Part shown: piece by piece, positions 45,788-54,694 of the stretch | Layout of the letters: every line of letters starts with the position of its first letter | Numbering within the stretch: position 1 is the first letter of the stretch | DNA from: Hormoscilla sp. GUM202 | GTDB lineage: Bacteria > Cyanobacteriota > Cyanobacteriia > Cyanobacteriales > Desertifilaceae | DNA length: 64,000 nucleotides | Assembly (NCBI GenBank): GCA_005518205.2 | Contig: RFFC02000017.1 | Coordinates: 1-64,000, forward strand | Direction of reading: 5' to 3' | Notes under the pieces: generated by a model | The model's database searches: none | What the model was told of the DNA's origin: nothing | What the model saw: the letters and a program-made list of their open reading frames with translations, nothing else | Program-made: the position numbers and the translations under genes

Positions 45788-47176
45788 ATGTACAAAGGTT
45801 TACTGGTAATTGATGCGGACGCCCATAAGATCGAAAATCCCCTGGTAATGCGGGAGTATCTAGAACCAGAATATCGCGATCGGGTAGGTTTGATAGTCGA
45901 TAGTCTGGGAGATCAGCGGGGAAAGGTCGTAGATTTCAATCCAGAAACAGGGAAAAATGATTTCGTGCGGATGTTTCCCCAACCACAGGGTTTGGGCAAA
46001 GGGGGTTTCCGCAACCTGCATCCCGATACTACCCTGGGTGCGATGTTCAACCGGGTGCGAGTCGAACAGATGGAGAAAGAGGGCATTGACGTGCAGGTAA
46101 TCTACGGTACCTTCAATCTGATGTTTTCTAGCATTCTGGACCGAGATCTGGCCCTTGCCCTCTGTCGCGCCTATAATAACTATATTGCCGACGACTGCCG
46201 CCCCTATGGCGATCGACTCAAACCCATAGGCGTAATCCCGTTACAGGATGTAGACTTTGCAGTTAAGGAGATGCGGCGCTGCGTAGAGGAACTGGGGATG
46301 ATCTCTGTTGCTGTGGCACCAAACATGCCCATTCCCCATCCGAAAGCACCGGATGCCTTTCCAGAGATACGCACCTGTAAAGCAATCAGTCATCCGGACT
46401 TCCGACCCATTTTACAAGCAGCAGTGGATTTAGACATTGGTTTAGGCATCCACGGGGGACCGGGTTCTTACATGGTAGGGGGAATTTCCGATCATACGGA
46501 AACTTTCGTGCTGACCCACATTTTCGTGCAGCGGAACCAGCAACAGTTAGCACTAGCGCGGATGGTATTTGACGGGGCATTTGAGCAGTTTCCCAGCTTA
46601 AGGGTAGGCTTTTTAGAGGGAGGTTGTGGTTGGTTGCCCGATCTGGCCCATGCTTTCCACGAACATTGGGAAAAGCGCATCCGGGACTTCGACCCCAAGC
46701 ATCCCTATCGTCCTTCTTTGATTGAGTATACGAAACTATTGCTTCAGGAGAAGGGTGCTAATAATGTGAACCTGATTAACCAGGCGAAAAATCTGTTCGA
46801 GTTGCTGTGGAATGCGGAACACGACCCGACAAAAATAGACGATCGCAGCCTATACGAACATTATGACTTGCGGCACCGGGATCCGCTGGAATATTTTGAA
46901 AGGGGACAAATCTTTACCTCCTTCGAGTCAGACGATCCGGGACCGAGTTACCTGCATGTAGGGATGGGAGAGATAGGCAAGCATTTGGCATGTTTTTCGG
47001 GAGATTACGGTCACTGGGACGGGGTGTTGCATAATTGCGTGGAGGATGCCGCAAGGGTCGCAGAGTACGATCGGGAGCATTTAGGGTTACTATTAGGAGG
47101 GAATGCCTTGGATCTGTATGGCGATCGGTTGCGCAATTCCCTGCCGGTGTTAGCAGAGGCAACAAGCCGTTCCTAG
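45788..47176 (+). CDS. Amidohydrolase (ACMSD-like, amidohydrolase_2 family)
   Basis: 462 residues. LLVIDADAHKIENP gives the first metal motif D-x-H (D-A-H form); GLGIHGGPGSY, FLEGGCGWLPDLAHAFHEHW and FSGDYGHWDGVLHN hold the later metal ligands and catalytic aspartate of the TIM-barrel. Related enzymes decarboxylate or hydrolyse aromatic or carboxylic substrates. It lies 75 bases after the Mpo1-like gene on the same strand; joint transcription is plausible but not shown. Confidence 0.8.
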   Translation: MYKGLLVIDADAHKIENPLVMREYLEPEYRDRVGLIVDSLGDQRGKVVDFNPETGKNDFVRMFPQPQGLGKGGFRNLHPDTTLGAMFNRVRVEQMEKEGIDVQVIYGTFNLMFSSILDRDLALALCRAYNNYIADDCRPYGDRLKPIGVIPLQDVDFAVKEMRRCVEELGMISVAVAPNMPIPHPKAPDAFPEIRTCKAISHPDFRPILQAAVDLDIGLGIHGGPGSYMVGGISDHTETFVLTHIFVQRNQQQLALARMVFDGAFEQFPSLRVGFLEGGCGWLPDLAHAFHEHWEKRIRDFDPKHPYRPSLIEYTKLLLQEKGANNVNLINQAKNLFELLWNAEHDPTKIDDRSLYEHYDLRHRDPLEYFERGQIFTSFESDDPGPSYLHVGMGEIGKHLACFSGDYGHWDGVLHNCVEDAARVAEYDREHLGLLLGGNALDLYGDRLRNSLPVLAEATSRS

Positions 47177-47179
47177 TCG

Positions 47180-47280
47180 TTCGTAGTAAACACTTTAGTG
47201 TTTATCAAGGTTCGTAGTAAACACTTTAGTGTTTATCAAGGTTCGTAGTAAACACTTTAGTGTTTATCAAGGTTCGTAGT
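47180..47280. repeat. 31-bp tandem repeat, three copies, palindromic core
   Basis: GTTCGTAGTAAACACTTTAG followed by TGTTTATCAAG, repeated head to tail without variation, then a partial GTTCGTAG. Core AAACACTTTAGTGTTT. Confidence 0.9.
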
Positions 47281-47403
47281 TCGTAGGTTGGGTTTCGTGC
47301 CCCAACCCAAGGGTCGGCCTATCTCCTGGGCACGACAAATCGTCACATATAAAGTGCGGAATGTCGGTACAGGGTTATACAGAGTTCAGAGGGCGATTAT
47401 CCT

Positions 47404-47850
47404 TCAAGAACTCAATTCGTCCAACAGTAGAACTGTCAGTCCTGGCAAAGAAGAAGGCAAACGCACATCATTAGTCAGAAAGAAAGCAGCGCCTCCCCGG
47501 ATAGCAGTAGCAAGTTGAATAGCATCCAAAGATTGGATATTATGAATCGCCCGTAATTGGGCAGCAGTTTCAGCAATATCTGGAGAAACTTCTATCATAG
47601 TCAAACCTTCCTGATTGAAAAGGATATCGCGATATTGTTGAGCAAGCATTGTATCTCCGCGTCGCAGAGGTTGAACTAGCGCTTCCAGAAGTGTTACCGC
47701 AGATGTTACTACTGTAAATTCTCCGCGACCAAGTGCCTCAAAGAAAGGGTCAACCATTTGCAAGTAAGTCTGATTTTCCTCGACAAAGTAAATCAGGGGC
47801 GCAGTATCCAATCCGACAATTTGTCCCTGGAGTTGGTTTATCCATTGCAT
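47404..47850 (-). CDS. PIN-domain toxin (VapC-like)
   Basis: 148 residues, full length. GLDTAPLIYFVEEN (first Asp), SAVTLLEALVQPLR (Glu), SLDAIQLATAIRGGAAFFLT (LDA Asp) and NDVRLPSS (last Asp) make up the RNase site. The start overlaps the antitoxin stop by 13 bases, the classic coupled arrangement. Confidence 0.9.
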   Translation of the reverse strand: MQWINQLQGQIVGLDTAPLIYFVEENQTYLQMVDPFFEALGRGEFTVVTSAVTLLEALVQPLRRGDTMLAQQYRDILFNQEGLTMIEVSPDIAETAAQLRAIHNIQSLDAIQLATAIRGGAAFFLTNDVRLPSSLPGLTVLLLDELSS

Positions 47851-48053
47851 TTTCCACGCTCCTGGTTAACATATTCTTGAGCATCAATGCCTTCCCAAAC
47901 TTCTTTACCCAATCCTCGTAACTCTAAGATGCTGCGTTTGGGTTTCGCCATAACTCGGTGACGAACCACTGACAACACTTCGTCTATCAGTCGCAATTGT
48001 TCCTCAGGGGTGAGGCTGAGAACTTGATTTTTGATCTCGTTATAATTAGCCAT
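47838..48053 (-). CDS. Antitoxin for the PIN toxin
   Basis: 71 residues from ATG 48053: MANYNEIKNQVLSLTPEEQL RLIDEVLSVVRHRVMAKPKR ... GLGKEVWEGIDAQEYVNQER. Short, helical N-terminus and a C-terminal W-x-G-x-D-A-x-x-Y-V segment that likely threads into the toxin. Known in many cyanobacterial vapBC-like pairs. Confidence 0.85.
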   Translation of the reverse strand: MANYNEIKNQVLSLTPEEQLRLIDEVLSVVRHRVMAKPKRSILELRGLGKEVWEGIDAQEYVNQERGKCNG

Positions 48054-48124
48054 AGACCTCTCCATGTCATCTCTTATCGATTATATCACATTTACAGCTA
48101 TGATTTCGCTCAGAGTGGGTTTAA

Positions 48125-48340
48125 TTATCCATTACATTTTCCACGCTCCTGGTTAACATATTCTCGAGCATCAATGCCTGACCAGACTTCTTTACCCAAT
48201 CCTTCCAATTCTAGAATGCGGCGTTTAGGTTTCGCCATAACTCGGTGACGGACAACCGACAGGACTTCATCTATCAGTCCCAATTGTTCCTCAGGAGTGA
48301 GACTGAGAACTTGATTTTTGATTTCGTTATAATTAACCAT
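48125..48340 (-). CDS. Duplicate antitoxin without toxin
   Basis: 71 residues from ATG 48340: MVNYNEIKNQVLSLTPEEQL GLIDEVLSVVRHRVMAKPKR ... GLGKEVWSGIDAREYVNQER. Nearly identical to the gene at 47838. Where the toxin ATG would begin the sequence reads ATGTAA, so no toxin follows. It appears to be a tandem duplication of about 290 bases. Confidence 0.85.
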   Translation of the reverse strand: MVNYNEIKNQVLSLTPEEQLGLIDEVLSVVRHRVMAKPKRRILELEGLGKEVWSGIDAREYVNQERGKCNG

Positions 48341-48365
48341 AGACCTCTGGAGATAGTCTTTGTTT

Positions 48366-48392
48366 GTAGTAAGCGCTGAAGCGCTTACCACG
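48366..48392. repeat. CTTTAG/CTGAAG-family palindrome
   Basis: GTAGTAAGCGCTGAAGCGCTT then ACCACG, single copy of the family at 47180 and 14084. Confidence 0.7.
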
Positions 48393-48397
48393 AAATG

Positions 48398-49033
48398 TTA
48401 AGCAGTTACAGAGAACTGGCGGAAGCGGAGGATAACTCCCAGAGTTACCTGTTTCATCAACCAATATAATCCTGCGATTGCGACAAAGGTTACAGCTATG
48501 ACCAGCAGGGGCCATTTGGCGAGGACATCATCTAATATAGCTGCGGTTAAGGTATCTAACCTAGTGACAATATCCCAGCTATTAAACCGCAGGAACCGCC
48601 CGAGATAAATCCCGATCGCGCTGAGGCTATGCAAGAACAACTCGGCTGGCAGAATGAACCGTACCCAACCCTGCTGCTGGAAGTAATGACCCAGATTAAG
48701 CAAAGATAGCACGTAAGCCTCAAATCCCAGGAAAATGAACAGCATATACAGGGGAATGAGAACGAGGGTTACGAGCCAAGCGGAATAATTTTGGCGAATA
48801 TCTTCAATCAGGTGAATAATATCCGTCAAAACATAGGGGGCATTAGGCAAAAAGTAGACAAAAAACAAGCATGCTGCCCACCATAACAGCGATCGGGACT
48901 TCGTAGAGTGGAAAAGCCAGAAACTCAGGAACAATGGGATAAAGGCCAAAAACAGATTCCAACCCATCCAAGGACTATTTTTCAGTAAAATATCCCAGGC
49001 CAAGGCGAGCCAGTTAAACAGTTGCACTTTCAT
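48398..49033 (-). CDS. DUF1361 family membrane protein
   Basis: 211 residues from ATG 49033 (MKVQLFNWLALAWDILLKNS). Several helices (LFLAFIPLFLSFWLF, LLWWAACLFFVYFLPNAPYV, WLVTLVLIPLYMLFIFLGFE) and the family motif LPNAPYVLTDIIHL. Function unknown. IS982 lies 19 bases upstream of the start codon, so the native promoter is displaced and expression may depend on the element. Confidence 0.85.
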   Translation of the reverse strand: MKVQLFNWLALAWDILLKNSPWMGWNLFLAFIPLFLSFWLFHSTKSRSLLWWAACLFFVYFLPNAPYVLTDIIHLIEDIRQNYSAWLVTLVLIPLYMLFIFLGFEAYVLSLLNLGHYFQQQGWVRFILPAELFLHSLSAIGIYLGRFLRFNSWDIVTRLDTLTAAILDDVLAKWPLLVIAVTFVAIAGLYWLMKQVTLGVILRFRQFSVTA

Positions 49034-49051
49034 GTTATATAGCTTAAAGTA

Positions 49052-50070
49052 ACTTAAGTTGCGACCTATAAAAATTGAATACAAAAAGCGATGATAAAGA
49101 GAATTATTTTCAATTCAAATCCTTTGGATGTAACGGCATGAATTGACTTGGGGAACAAATTAGTTATCCGACTAAAACATGTTTCAACTTGTTTTCTAGT
49201 TACTTTTTGTATATAGTCAAAACAAGGAGATTCTTTTCTTTTTGAATTCTTTTTTCGCAAAGGTTTTAATTTGATCTTTGCCGACTCTTTTAGTAAATCT
49301 TCTAATTGATAATCGTTATAAGCTTTGTCTCCATAAACTAGAGACTTTGATGGTAAATCGAAGCAAAAAGATTGCAGAACTTTAACGTCATTATAACTAG
49401 CCGGGGCTAGATGAAATTCTATTGGATTTCCACTTTTGTTTACTAACATATGAACCCTTAATCCATAAAAATAACGTTTTTTACTTGCAATATATCCTCG
49501 ATATTCTTCTTGCTTATAAATTTTACATCTATCAATCCTAATATTGTCACAGACTGGCACAGGGAAACTATCAATAATATATTCTTGACCTGGATTGAGC
49601 TGTTTAAATGTTTGCGCTCTGACTTGGAATAAAAGCATCCAAATTGGTTCGCCTATATTATGTAATCTCCTATTGAATCTACTTTTACTTAACAGATTTT
49701 TTAGATAATTGTGTTCCACCATAAATTGACAAGAGCGCTCGTAGCGAAGCGTGTCCGACAAAAAAATATGCAGCAACCAATCCTACCGTCATCACCTCTG
49801 CATTGTTCATTTTTACTTGTGGATCTTCTTTTATATTCAAAGCTTTTAGTAGCTCGTCGCAAAGAACAAAAATTGTTGTAATCATATCTTCCATAATCTA
49901 CAGAACCAGCAATTAACTGTTATTTTAGTACATTATAACCTCTAAACAGCCAACCCGCCGCCTAGCACAATAAAAATATAATTTTGTATCTAGGGCTACA
50001 AAAACCCTCAAAATATCTGTAAAGTCTAAGTGGGTAATTCATATTTTTTTAAATAGGTCGCAACTTAGGT
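49052..50070 (-). mobile_element. IS982-family insertion sequence, 1019 bp
   Basis: Ends ACTTAAGTTGCGACCTAT and, inverted, ACCTAAGTTGCGACCTAT. Flanked by TAAAGTA at 49045-49051 and 50071-50077. The transposase is disrupted by a short insert. Confidence 0.9.
49066..49894 (-). pseudogene. IS982 transposase, disrupted
   Basis: N-terminus MEDMITTIFVLCDELLKALN ... MNNAEVMTVGLVAAYFFVG (from 49894), then, after a shift caused by a GACACGCTTCGCTACGA short repeat near 49740-49757, ERSCQFMVEHNYLKNLLSKS ... EYIIDSFPVPVCDN ... YFYGLRVHMLVN ... VYGDKAYNDYQLE ... TRKQVETCFSRI to 49066. The DDE residues (IDSFP, DKAY, VE) are all present, so only the insert inactivates it. Confidence 0.85.
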
Positions 50071-50238
50071 TAAAGTAGTAGTCTGCTAATCCCAATATAG
50101 CGACTAGCTGGCTAGGTGGTTGTTTCCGAGGATACCTGGGGGAGTTGGTGTAAATTTTCTGTCTCTCTGTAGTCTCTCTGTTGTAGTCAAGTAGCTATAC
50201 GAACTTCCGAAATCGCAGACTAGGGCTGCAATACAGCG

Positions 50239-50895
50239 ATGAAACATGATAATATGCTCCCGGCTGCCATCCGGTACTCCAAGGCAAGACGGCGTCCTTT
50301 AATCAGTCCGGGCTTTTGGGTATCGACAGCAATGCTGTTGTTGGGGGTGCTGGTTGTCTGGGAAGCATGGCAAAATCCAGATTGGATGACATCATTACTC
50401 CAAAACCTAGATTCTTCCGATGTAGAACTGGAACTGTCAGAAGATGATGAAATAGATATATCGCCCCCATCCGGACTGTCGGCGGCAGAAAGGGCGATCG
50501 CCGAGGTAGATGAATTGGAGAAGTTAATTAAAAAGTTAGATGTCAATATCACAGCCACTCCCAACAAACCGCAATCAAAAGGTCGCGCTTCATCCCGTCA
50601 GAAACCAGCTGGGGCCAGTTCATTAACATTAGATCCTCAATTCCAGGACCAATTAGTTTCTACCGATGTCGCCAGATCGGCTGATGGGACGCTTCGTTCC
50701 TGTAGACTTGGGCTAAGTTATATCAATTTTTCCCCCAGATCCTTGACCAATCCCTGCCCGATCGGGGCAGCAGGAGATCTAATCGAAGTAACCCTATTTC
50801 TGTTGATTGCTTATGCTAGACCAATTAAAACGCTTACCCTGGCGATCGCTCCTTCAGGTGGCCGCCCTGACCACTGTCATCATCGCGGTCGGTGA
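50239..50895 (+). CDS. Membrane-anchored protein, C-terminus possibly frameshifted, unknown function
   Basis: Up to 218 residues. One N-terminal transmembrane helix (STAMLLLGVLVVWEAW), then an acidic region (SSDVELELSEDDEIDISPPS) and a helical AERAIAEVDELEKLIKKLDV. After about residue 150 the composition changes and the frame overlaps the next gene by 89 bases, which hints that a frameshift extended it. No family recognised. Confidence 0.5.
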   Translation: MKHDNMLPAAIRYSKARRRPLISPGFWVSTAMLLLGVLVVWEAWQNPDWMTSLLQNLDSSDVELELSEDDEIDISPPSGLSAAERAIAEVDELEKLIKKLDVNITATPNKPQSKGRASSRQKPAGASSLTLDPQFQDQLVSTDVARSADGTLRSCRLGLSYINFSPRSLTNPCPIGAAGDLIEVTLFLLIAYARPIKTLTLAIAPSGGRPDHCHHRGR

Positions 50896-51220
50896 GGCAA
50901 TATTATTCTGGGCATTCTCAGAATCCTTTATTTCTCGTAACCTTCTGAAATTGCTACTTTACGGCCCCTTCGGGATATTAATGCCTGTCGCCGCCGCGAT
51001 CGGTCTGGGAGCATTGGCCGTTTACTTACTAGAACGGCAGTGCACTCAAGTGAGCATCAACAGCTCTAACTTGTGGGCTTTAGTTCCCTGCTTGCTTCTC
51101 ACCCTGTGGTTAAAGTCCCTGCTACCCCTAGACTCTTTTGGTTTATTAAGTTTATCCGAATCTGTTCTCATTGGGATTATCGTCGGTATATTTTGGAAAG
51201 GAAGACCTTACTGGCGTTAG
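50807..51220 (+). CDS. Four-helix membrane protein, unknown function
   Basis: 137 residues: LLQVAALTTVIIAVGEAILF, GPFGILMPVAAAIGLGALAV, ALVPCLLLTLWL and LSESVLIGIIVGIFW are four likely helices. The start could be MLMLDQL or the second methionine. It follows or overlaps the gene at 50239, so the two may function together. Confidence 0.55.
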   Translation: MLMLDQLKRLPWRSLLQVAALTTVIIAVGEAILFWAFSESFISRNLLKLLLYGPFGILMPVAAAIGLGALAVYLLERQCTQVSINSSNLWALVPCLLLTLWLKSLLPLDSFGLLSLSESVLIGIIVGIFWKGRPYWR

Positions 51221-51285
51221 TTGTTAGTTGTTAGTTGTTGGTTGTTAGTTGAGACCACTTACAACTAACAACTACGCGGGTAATA
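51221..51285. repeat. TTGTTAG simple repeat
   Basis: GTTAGTTGTTAGTTGTTAGT ... then TACAACTAACAACTA, giving a hairpin-capable slippage repeat. Confidence 0.7.
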
Positions 51286-51309
51286 CAACCCGAATTGCAT
51301 GGATGCTCC

Positions 51310-51595
51310 CAGTTTAGCGATCTGCTCTGGCATTTTCGTTCCGCGAGATCGCGATACATCCACAGGTGCCCAGAGTAATTGGACTCTACAAACAGCGGCA
51401 CGTAATCCCTTTCCCATACCCTACTTGTTTCCAGAGGATGCGATAATCTTTATATCCATCTTTGTAGTGACCTGCCAGTTGCCCGCTGCTGAACGCCTGC
51501 GGCTGGCGCCAGCCATAAATTGTCTGTACGTCATCCACCACCAGCAGGCACCGGTGCGATCGCAAATACTCCATTACCTGGGAAAGGCGTGAGCG
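51310..51595 (-). pseudogene. NB-ARC-type ATPase fragment
   Basis: Minus-strand LARSRLSQVMEYLRSHRCLL VVDDVQTIYGWRQPQAFSSG QLAGHYKDGYKDYRILWKQV G resembles the Walker B region (CLLVVDDV) of NB-ARC ATPases coupled to WD40 repeats in cyanobacteria. The Walker A side is cut off by the intron remnant at 51597. Confidence 0.55.
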
Positions 51596-52532
51596 GGCCA
51601 AAGAGGTCATCCAAGAGTGGTTATCTGAGGTAGGACTAGAACTCAAGGCTGAAAAGACGCGGATATCCCATACACGGGACGGAATAAAACCTGGATTCGA
51701 TTTCTTAGGTTTTAACGTCAGACAATATAGGACAGGGAAATTTCGCAGTGCGAAGAACTCAAAAGGGCAGGTTCTAGGATTCAAAACATTAATAAAGCCC
51801 AGTCAAAAAGCCATTAAAGAACACAAGGAGAAGTTGCGCAAACTAGTGCAAGGCCATAAATCCATAGCACAGGCTAAGTTAATAGCCAAGCTGAACCCGA
51901 TTATAAGGGGATGGAGCAATTACTACAGAACGGTAGTAAGCAAGGATATATATGGAGAGATGGACACATACCTGTGGGAACTTTTATGGAAATGGGCAAG
52001 GCGTAGGCATCCGAATAAAGGACGAGGGTGGATAGCTGAGAAGTACTGGAAACCCCGTGGCATAACAAGGTGGAACTTCATTGGGAAGCTAAAGGATGGT
52101 ACGGAGGTAGAGTTAATCCGACACTCTGGGACTGAAATAATCAGGCACGTGAAAGTGAAAGGTACAGCAACCCCTATGGATGGAAACCTCGTCTACTGGA
52201 GCAAGAGATTGCAAAAGAGTCCAATGATTGGGAAACGTATATTGACCCTAATGAAGAAGCAAAAGGGCAAATGCGGACACTGCCAAATGTTGTTTGTGAA
52301 TGGTGATAAATGGGAGGTGGACCACGTAGTACCTCGCTCGCTAGGGGGTAAAGATGTGTATACCAACCTACAGTTACTGCATGATTACTGTCATCACAAG
52401 AAATCGGCTGCGGACGGTAGTCATGAGGGTCGCACCCGGATTCGGGACATTGAAGCTGAGGAGCCGGATGAGGCGAAAGTCTCACGTCCGGTTTTGGAGA
52501 CGAGTCGGTCCGGTGACGGACTGGCTTAGTTT
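51590..52532 (+). mobile_element. 5'-truncated group II intron carrying the RT fragment
   Basis: The coding region ends inside domain V, GAGCCGGATGAGGCGAAAGT ... CACGTCCGGTTTTGG (52459-52497), followed by the domain VI stem GACGAGTCGG...GACGGACTGG. The 5' ribozyme domains are lost. Confidence 0.75.
51597..52529 (+). pseudogene. Group II intron-encoded reverse transcriptase/maturase, C-terminal half
   Basis: AKEVIQEWLSEVGLELKAEK ... GFDFLGFNVRQYRTGKF (RT domain 7 end), IAQAKLIAKLNPIIRGWSNY YRTV (domain X, maturase), RRRHPNKGRGWIAEKYW, then CGHCQMLFVNGDKWEVDHVV PRSLGGKD with CHHKK (HNH endonuclease). The catalytic YADD of the RT is missing, so no reverse transcription. The thumb, D and En domains look intact. 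Confidence 0.88.
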
Positions 52533-52784
52533 AATATTGTAGTCCAATATAATCTGACATTTGCTGCCAAATCTGACTCTGACATATTTAGATGGTCGAT
52601 GATTGTGAAATTGCCTCTACAAGTAGTTCTGGATTTTTCTACTAAAATTGATTCCTCAGAAGAGAGTAAAAGCTCTTTGGGTTCAGTTCAAGTGGGGTGT
52701 GGTCAAAACCCGTTGGTAGGAGACGGAGTAGCCTCCACCCGTTCATAGTGAGATGCGCTCGTTGAGACAGTACGCGACCTGTAG
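52533..52784. other. Intergenic with one solo end of MITE family M2
   Basis: GGTGTGGTCAAAACCCGTTG then GTAGGAGACGGAGTAGCC (52697-52734) is identical to the inverted right end of the element at 61588-61823. Nothing else seen. Confidence 0.6.
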
Positions 52785-53669
52785 TCATTTTCCTTTCATC
52801 GAGTTGTATTGGGAAGCTAGCGTTCCATCGTCACCCCGCGAGGAACTCTTGTCGGTCATCTGGCTATCGGTTTGGGCGCGTGCGTCAGGCTTAAGATCGA
52901 TGGGAATGGATATTTCTGCTGTCTGGGAGGCAATTTTTTCCACCTTGCCCATCACTTGCATACCCTCGAGGACTGCATTCTTCACCGCTGGTTCGGTTTC
53001 CCGTGTCAGCATCAAAGCCAAACAGTCAGCGATAATACGTCGGTCTCGTTCCCACCGAGTAGTAGTAAACTCACGGGTCAGTTGTCGCACCGCTATCAGA
53101 CGCCGCAGGGGGTGAATGTCAGTCAGCTGTTCGATCGACCGATCCAAGTCCGCTGTGGGGCGGGGGCCGGGGAGGGATTGCCCCAGTAGGAGGATGATAA
53201 TAGCCAGAGTGCCCAATCCTTGCAGAATCGCACCAGCAGCAATCCAAGGACTATCTGAATCTATCCAGACAGCGCAGGCCATGTATGTTCCCAATGTGGC
53301 CAACCCACCGCTGCCAACTGCTACAGCCAGATGTCGGTTAGCACCAGTAAACAGCAAGCCTAAATCTGACCAGCGCTTTTGCCAGTCTCCCTGTTGCAGG
53401 AAGTAGACTAGCAACATGATGGCGATACCTACGGTGGTGGCTAACAGCAGCTGACCATTCCACCACAGCATAGCCACCACTACCGTTACCAGTCCCAGCC
53501 ATTTTCCTAGCTTTTGATATCGGCGCGAACGCGCGAAAAATCGACTGCGCCATTGAGCAGCACTTTGGAATGGTGAGAACCCGATCGTCTGGTTGTAAAT
53601 ACGCAAAAGCTGGCGACAGTACAGACGCCACCTCGATCTTGCCTGTGCCACTTGTTTTTTACTACCCAT
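52785..53669 (-). CDS. Membrane protein with helical-repeat C-terminus, unknown function
   Basis: 294 residues. Helices LGLVTVVVAMLWW, TVGIAIMLLVYFL, GGLATLGTYMACAVW and ILQGLGTLAIIILLLGQSLP in residues 55-170. Then HPLRRLIAVRQLTREFTTTR ... REIADCLALMLTRETEPAVK NAVLEGMQVMG looks like armadillo/HEAT helices. Starts MGSKKQVAQARSRWRLYCRQ. Likely cyanobacterial conserved protein, family not named. Confidence 0.65.
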   Translation of the reverse strand: MGSKKQVAQARSRWRLYCRQLLRIYNQTIGFSPFQSAAQWRSRFFARSRRYQKLGKWLGLVTVVVAMLWWNGQLLLATTVGIAIMLLVYFLQQGDWQKRWSDLGLLFTGANRHLAVAVGSGGLATLGTYMACAVWIDSDSPWIAAGAILQGLGTLAIIILLLGQSLPGPRPTADLDRSIEQLTDIHPLRRLIAVRQLTREFTTTRWERDRRIIADCLALMLTRETEPAVKNAVLEGMQVMGKVEKIASQTAEISIPIDLKPDARAQTDSQMTDKSSSRGDDGTLASQYNSMKGK

Positions 53670-54097
53670 ATAGGGAATTATTTTAGACTAAAATCGAGAT
53701 CCTGGGATGGCGGCGCCGCGTCGAACGAGGAACGTTTTCTGGCTCCGCATACCTGACCTGTTGAATGTCTGATTCTGGCAGCACCTGTCGGAATGGTAAA
53801 GCGATTGCGAAGAGGCCAATTGACACTTGAGAAGATCAGCCCTGGCTTAGTTTTGCCATAGTAAAATGTTCTCCAAAGTCAGAGTGCTAGCCGTGCCATG
53901 ATAATTAAACAACGGATCCCTCGGTCGCTTTTTCCACCCGACAGTCGTCAGTGCCATTCATCGTAGCCTCTTGAGAACTTGTTTCATACTGAGATTCATC
54001 GGGGGCCAGCGTTAAGCTTTCCCGACCACTGGCGTTATGCGGGGTGAGGCCATGCCCCCCAGGGAACGAGGCCAGTGCCTCCGATGAGCGGGCGATC
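53670..54097. other. Long intergenic stretch, no gene found
   Basis: Mixed composition; no promoter-like or structured element stood out except GGGGGCCAGCG and GCCATGCCCCCCAGGG short GC boxes. Confidence 0.4.
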
Positions 54098-54105
54098 GCG
54101 CACTA

Positions 54106-54321
54106 GGGTGCGGTCACAAGTAGTTGATAGTCGGGTACATCTGGTGATGCATGTAATCCAGCCCGCGCAGGAAGGTTGCCCTCGCAGCGGAGGGGGCGTT
54201 GGGGCACCAGGCTGCAAACTCCGCCTGCGCGAAAAATCGCTCCGGACATTGCTTTGTCCGTGTAGCCGGGCCCCTCGTTCCCACGGCGAGGCTGAGTCCC
54301 AACGGGTTTTGACCACACCCC
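54106..54321. mobile_element. MITE family M2, copy 1, 216 bp
   Basis: Starts GGGTGCGGTCACAAGTAGTT and ends CAACGGGTTTTGACCACACC then CC; target duplication GCGCACTA at 54098-54105 and 54322-54329. The second target copy covers the stop codon of the gene at 54327. Related to 61588-61823. Confidence 0.85.
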
Positions 54322-54326
54322 GCGCA

Positions 54327-54683
54327 CTACGTATAAGCAGTAGCTAGTTTTTTCTGTAACAAAGCAGATATTGAATCTACCTCGCTATACTTTTGCTCTT
54401 GCTTCAACCAGAACGCTGGCTTATCATCAGCAGCGCCGACAAAAACAGCTAATCTACCACAGTTGGGACATTCGTAAATTTGAGGAAATTCTGGATTTGC
54501 CGGATAAAGAAGCTGATATACTTGTTCTTCAAAATGTTCAAAGGATTTTGCATCCGCATAAGCCGTTAGCAGAGCCTCAATCAGTCTTTCGCGCTCTAAT
54601 TCCCAAATTAGCTTAAATCCTTGTGGGTTGGGAACCACTGATAGACTGATGCTTTCACCGCACAAACAAGTAAGTCGAGGCAT
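54327..54683 (-). CDS. CpXC-like zinc-ribbon protein, unknown function
   Basis: 118 residues. MPRLTCLCGESISLSVVPNP and ECPNCGRLAVFVG give four cysteines (CLCG ... CPNCG), probably a split zinc ribbon. YADAKSFEHFEEQVYQLLYP is helical. The native end AYT-stop lies within the M2 target duplication, so the insertion did not change the protein. A 30-codon ORF lies 11 bases upstream. Confidence 0.6.
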   Translation of the reverse strand: MPRLTCLCGESISLSVVPNPQGFKLIWELERERLIEALLTAYADAKSFEHFEEQVYQLLYPANPEFPQIYECPNCGRLAVFVGAADDKPAFWLKQEQKYSEVDSISALLQKKLATAYT

Positions 54684-54694
54684 GATAATTTCTC

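Noticed and set aside
47180..47280. Three 31-bp direct repeats, CRISPR-like at first sight
   Set aside because: Repeats are contiguous with no spacers, are palindromic, and no cas genes are nearby.
54035..54347. Overlapping frames of 60-93 codons on both strands
   Set aside because: They lie in MITE M2, whose ends and target duplication explain the sequence.
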